DNA of 64,000 nucleotides from Variovorax boronicumulans (GTDB lineage Bacteria; Pseudomonadota; Gammaproteobacteria; Burkholderiales; Burkholderiaceae_C). The translations under genes were made by a program, and so were the position numbers. The stretch spans positions 1 through 64,000 of the forward strand of contig NZ_VEDO01000011.1 in the NCBI RefSeq assembly GCF_007677875.1. The letters are read 5' to 3'. Below are positions 62,056 to 64,000 of this stretch, in pieces (within the stretch, counting starts at the first letter, position 1; the number at the start of each line of letters is the position of its first letter). The notes below the pieces were generated by a model, which was not told the origin of the DNA, did not search any database, and saw only the letters and a program-made list of their open reading frames with translations.

Positions 62056-62671
62056 GACCGACGGCGCCGCGATCTACCGCGCCTCGTTCGCCATGATCCG
62101 TGCCGAAGCCGCGCTCGCGCGCTTCTCGCCCATCGAGGAGATGGTCGCCGTGCGCATGGTCCATGCCGCGGGCATGGTCGACCTCGCGCCGCACATCCGC
62201 TTCTCCGCGGGCGCAGCCGAGGCCGCGCGCGCCGCGCTCGAGGCCGGCGCCTCCATCCTGTGCGATGCGCGCATGGTCAGCGAAGGCATCACGCGCAAGC
62301 GGCTGCCGGCGGGCAACCGCGTCGTCTGCACGCTGCACGACGCCGAGGTGCCGGCCATCGCGGCCCGGCTCGCGACCACGCGCAGCGCCGCCGCGGTCGA
62401 GCTGTGGCGCCCGTTGCTGGCCGGTGCCGTCGTGGCCATCGGCAATGCGCCGACCGCGCTGTTCCACCTGCTCAACCTGCTGCAGGACCCAATGTGCCCG
62501 CGGCCCGCCGCCATCGTCGGCTGCCCGGTCGGCTTCGTCGGCGCGGCCGAATCCAAGGCCGCGCTGATGGACACGCTGCCCGCGCCCGCCATCGTGGTGG
62601 ACGGGCGCCTGGGCGGCTCGGCCATCACGGTGGCCGCGGTCAACGCGCTGGCCTGCCGCGAGGAGATCTGA
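62027..62671 (+). CDS. cobH: precorrin-8X methylmutase
   Basis: CobH moves the C-11 methyl to C-12, giving hydrogenobyrinate. The 214-residue protein has YRASFAMIRAEA, a VAVRMVHAAGMVDLA block with the catalytic His, CDARMVSEGI and NAPTALFHLL. The stop shares a base with the cobI start (TGATG). Confidence 0.95.
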   Translation: MRPPIPHCFETDGAAIYRASFAMIRAEAALARFSPIEEMVAVRMVHAAGMVDLAPHIRFSAGAAEAARAALEAGASILCDARMVSEGITRKRLPAGNRVVCTLHDAEVPAIAARLATTRSAAAVELWRPLLAGAVVAIGNAPTALFHLLNLLQDPMCPRPAAIVGCPVGFVGAAESKAALMDTLPAPAIVVDGRLGGSAITVAAVNALACREEI

Positions 62672-63402
62672 TGGGCCGCATCCTGTGTGCCGGGCTGGGC
62701 CCCGGCGACCCCGAACTCATGAGCGTGCGCGCCGACCGCGCGATCCGACAGGCCCGCCATGTCGCCTACTTCCGCAAACGCGGCCGGCCCGGCCAGGCCC
62801 GGCGCATCGTCGAGGGCATGCTCTCGCCCACGGTGCAGGAGTACGCGATGGAGTACCCGGTCACGACCGAGCTGCCCTTCGACAGCCCTGCCTACCAGGC
62901 ATGCCTGGCCGCCTTCTACGACGGCTGGGCCACGCGGCTGGCCCAGCTCGCGCAGCAGCAGGACGTGCTGGTGCTGTGCGAGGGCGACCCCTTCTTCTTC
63001 GGCTCCTTCATGCATTTGCACCAGCGGCTGCAGGGCCGTGCCCAGGTCGAGGTGATCCCGGGCATGCCGGGCATGGTGGGCTGCTGGTCGGCCACGAATG
63101 TGCCCATCACCTGGGGCGACGACGTGCTCGTGGTGCTGATGGGCACGCTGCCCGACGCGGAGCTGGAACGCCACATGCGTTCGGCCGACGCGCTCGTGGT
63201 CATGAAGACCGGCCGCAACCTGCCACGCGTGCGGCGCGCCCTGGAAGCCGCCGGCCGGCTCGGCGCGGCCTGGCTCGTCGAGCGCGGCACCATGCCCGGG
63301 CAACGCATCGTGCCGCTGGCGCAGGTGACCGGCGACGACTGCCCCTACTTCGCCATCGTGCTGGTCCATGGCCAGGGGCGCCGGCCCGAGGCGGCCGAAT
63401 GA
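62671..63402 (+). CDS. cobI: precorrin-2 C20-methyltransferase
   Basis: CobI methylates precorrin-2 at C-20 using SAM. The 243-residue tetrapyrrole methylase starts GRILCAGLGPGDPELMSVRA, then has VLCEGDPFFFGSF and VIPGMPGMVGCW, all family hallmarks. It is coupled to both cobH and cobJ. Confidence 0.95.
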   Translation: MGRILCAGLGPGDPELMSVRADRAIRQARHVAYFRKRGRPGQARRIVEGMLSPTVQEYAMEYPVTTELPFDSPAYQACLAAFYDGWATRLAQLAQQQDVLVLCEGDPFFFGSFMHLHQRLQGRAQVEVIPGMPGMVGCWSATNVPITWGDDVLVVLMGTLPDAELERHMRSADALVVMKTGRNLPRVRRALEAAGRLGAAWLVERGTMPGQRIVPLAQVTGDDCPYFAIVLVHGQGRRPEAAE

Positions 63403-64000
63403 GCGCCGGCTGGCTCTGCATCGCGGGCCTGGGCCCGGGCGACGCCGCCCTGCGCACGCCCGAGGTCGCTCAGGCGCTGGACGAGGCCACCGACGTGGTC
63501 GGCTACATCCCCTACGTGGCCCGCGTGGCGCCGCGCGACGGCCTGCGCCTGCACCCCTCGGACAACCGCCAGGAACTCGCGCGGGCGCAGGCCGCGCTGG
63601 CCATGGCCGCCGCCGGCCGGCGCGTGGTGGTGGTCTCCTCGGGCGACCCGGGCGTCTTCGCCATGGCCGCAGCGGTGTTTGAGGCGCTGGAGGGCGCGCC
63701 GACATGGCAGCAACTGGACATCCGCGTGCTGCCTGGCATCACCGCCATGCTGGCCGCTGCGGCCCGCGCCGGCGCGCCGCTGGGACACGACTTCTGCGCG
63801 ATCAACCTCAGCGACAACCTCAAGCCCGCCGACACCATCGAGGCGCGCGTGCGCGCCGCCGCCGTGGCGGACTTCGCCATGGCCTTCTACAACCCGCGTT
63901 CGGCCAGCCGGCCCGACGGCTTCGCGCGCATCCTCGCGCTGCTGCGCGACATCTGCGCGCCCGAACGCCTCGTCATCTTCGCGCGCGCGGTCGGCACGCC
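63399..64000 (+). CDS. cobJ: precorrin-3B C17-methyltransferase (partial)
   Basis: CobJ contracts the ring and methylates C-17. The first 200 residues are present: LCIAGLGPGDAALRTPEV, YIPYV, VSSGDPGVFAMAAAVFEAL, LPGITAMLAAAA and FAMAFYNPRSASR, typical of CobJ. It overlaps cobI by 4 nt (ATGA). The gene continues past the window edge. Confidence 0.94.
   Translation, partial: MSAGWLCIAGLGPGDAALRTPEVAQALDEATDVVGYIPYVARVAPRDGLRLHPSDNRQELARAQAALAMAAAGRRVVVVSSGDPGVFAMAAAVFEALEGAPTWQQLDIRVLPGITAMLAAAARAGAPLGHDFCAINLSDNLKPADTIEARVRAAAVADFAMAFYNPRSASRPDGFARILALLRDICAPERLVIFARAVGT

Overview
The window is about 70% GC and packed with genes, many joined by ATGA or GTGA stop/start overlaps. Gene content and protein style point to a betaproteobacterium of the Burkholderiales, most likely Comamonadaceae. 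Supporting features are a Bug-type (TctC) solute-binding protein, the pcm-rhodanese-tolC-waaA neighbourhood, the DUF3649/PepSY/DUF3325 iron-linked trio, and two families of intergenic palindromic repeats. This assignment is an inference from gene content. No rRNA, tRNA, CRISPR array, insertion sequence or prophage was seen. Very long open frames antisense to the genes are artefacts of the high GC content.

Layout. 1-9.6 kb: a leftward aromatic-catabolism cluster (metallo-beta-lactamase-fold hydrolase, FAD monooxygenase plus a 67-residue partner, Bug receptor, homogentisate dioxygenase, fumarylacetoacetase) faces an IclR regulator across a shared promoter carrying two 15-bp palindromes. A GST/LysR divergent pair and a transthyretin-like protein follow. 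9.7-12.8 kb: a ZnuD-like TonB receptor, a small His-rich secreted protein and msrA. 12.8-19.0 kb: a DUF218 protein, a TetR regulator, a methyltransferase, a rhodanese, a TolC-like protein and the LPS-core genes waaA and waaC. 19.3-32.1 kb: a sugar phosphomutase and a full glycogen module (glgA, glgC, glgP, glgB, glgX, malQ); a 222-bp palindromic element fills the glgX-malQ junction.

32.2-39.4 kb: a LuxR-type regulator, small hypothetical genes, a secreted nuclease broken by one in-frame stop, a PQ-loop membrane protein, a 2OG-Fe dioxygenase, the iron-linked trio behind a Fur-box-like site, and an SDR. 39.4-47.5 kb: an unusual three-gene operon with a DUF11/OmpA-like protein, a 1209-residue outer-membrane barrel and a second DUF11 protein. 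47.7-50.3 kb: ergothioneine genes egtB and egtD with a DUF427 gene. 50.5-54.8 kb: a signalling patch with a universal stress protein, small unknown proteins, a photoactive-yellow-protein-like PAS protein and a GGDEF-EAL protein. 54.8-60.4 kb: an SDR, a GYF_2 protein, a CLC channel, a ClpP-like protease and an arsenic operon. 60.5-64 kb: a cobalamin riboswitch followed by cobG, cobH, cobI and a cobJ cut by the window end.

The two strongest candidates for undescribed biology are the DUF11/barrel operon (39376-47494) and the PYP-like protein placed directly before a c-di-GMP enzyme (52457-54750). The homogentisate cluster also makes a coherent proposal: the FAD enzyme plus its small partner would make homogentisate (as in MhaAB, 3-hydroxyphenylacetate 6-hydroxylase), and HmgA and FahA would degrade it. 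No maleylacetoacetate isomerase is present in the window.
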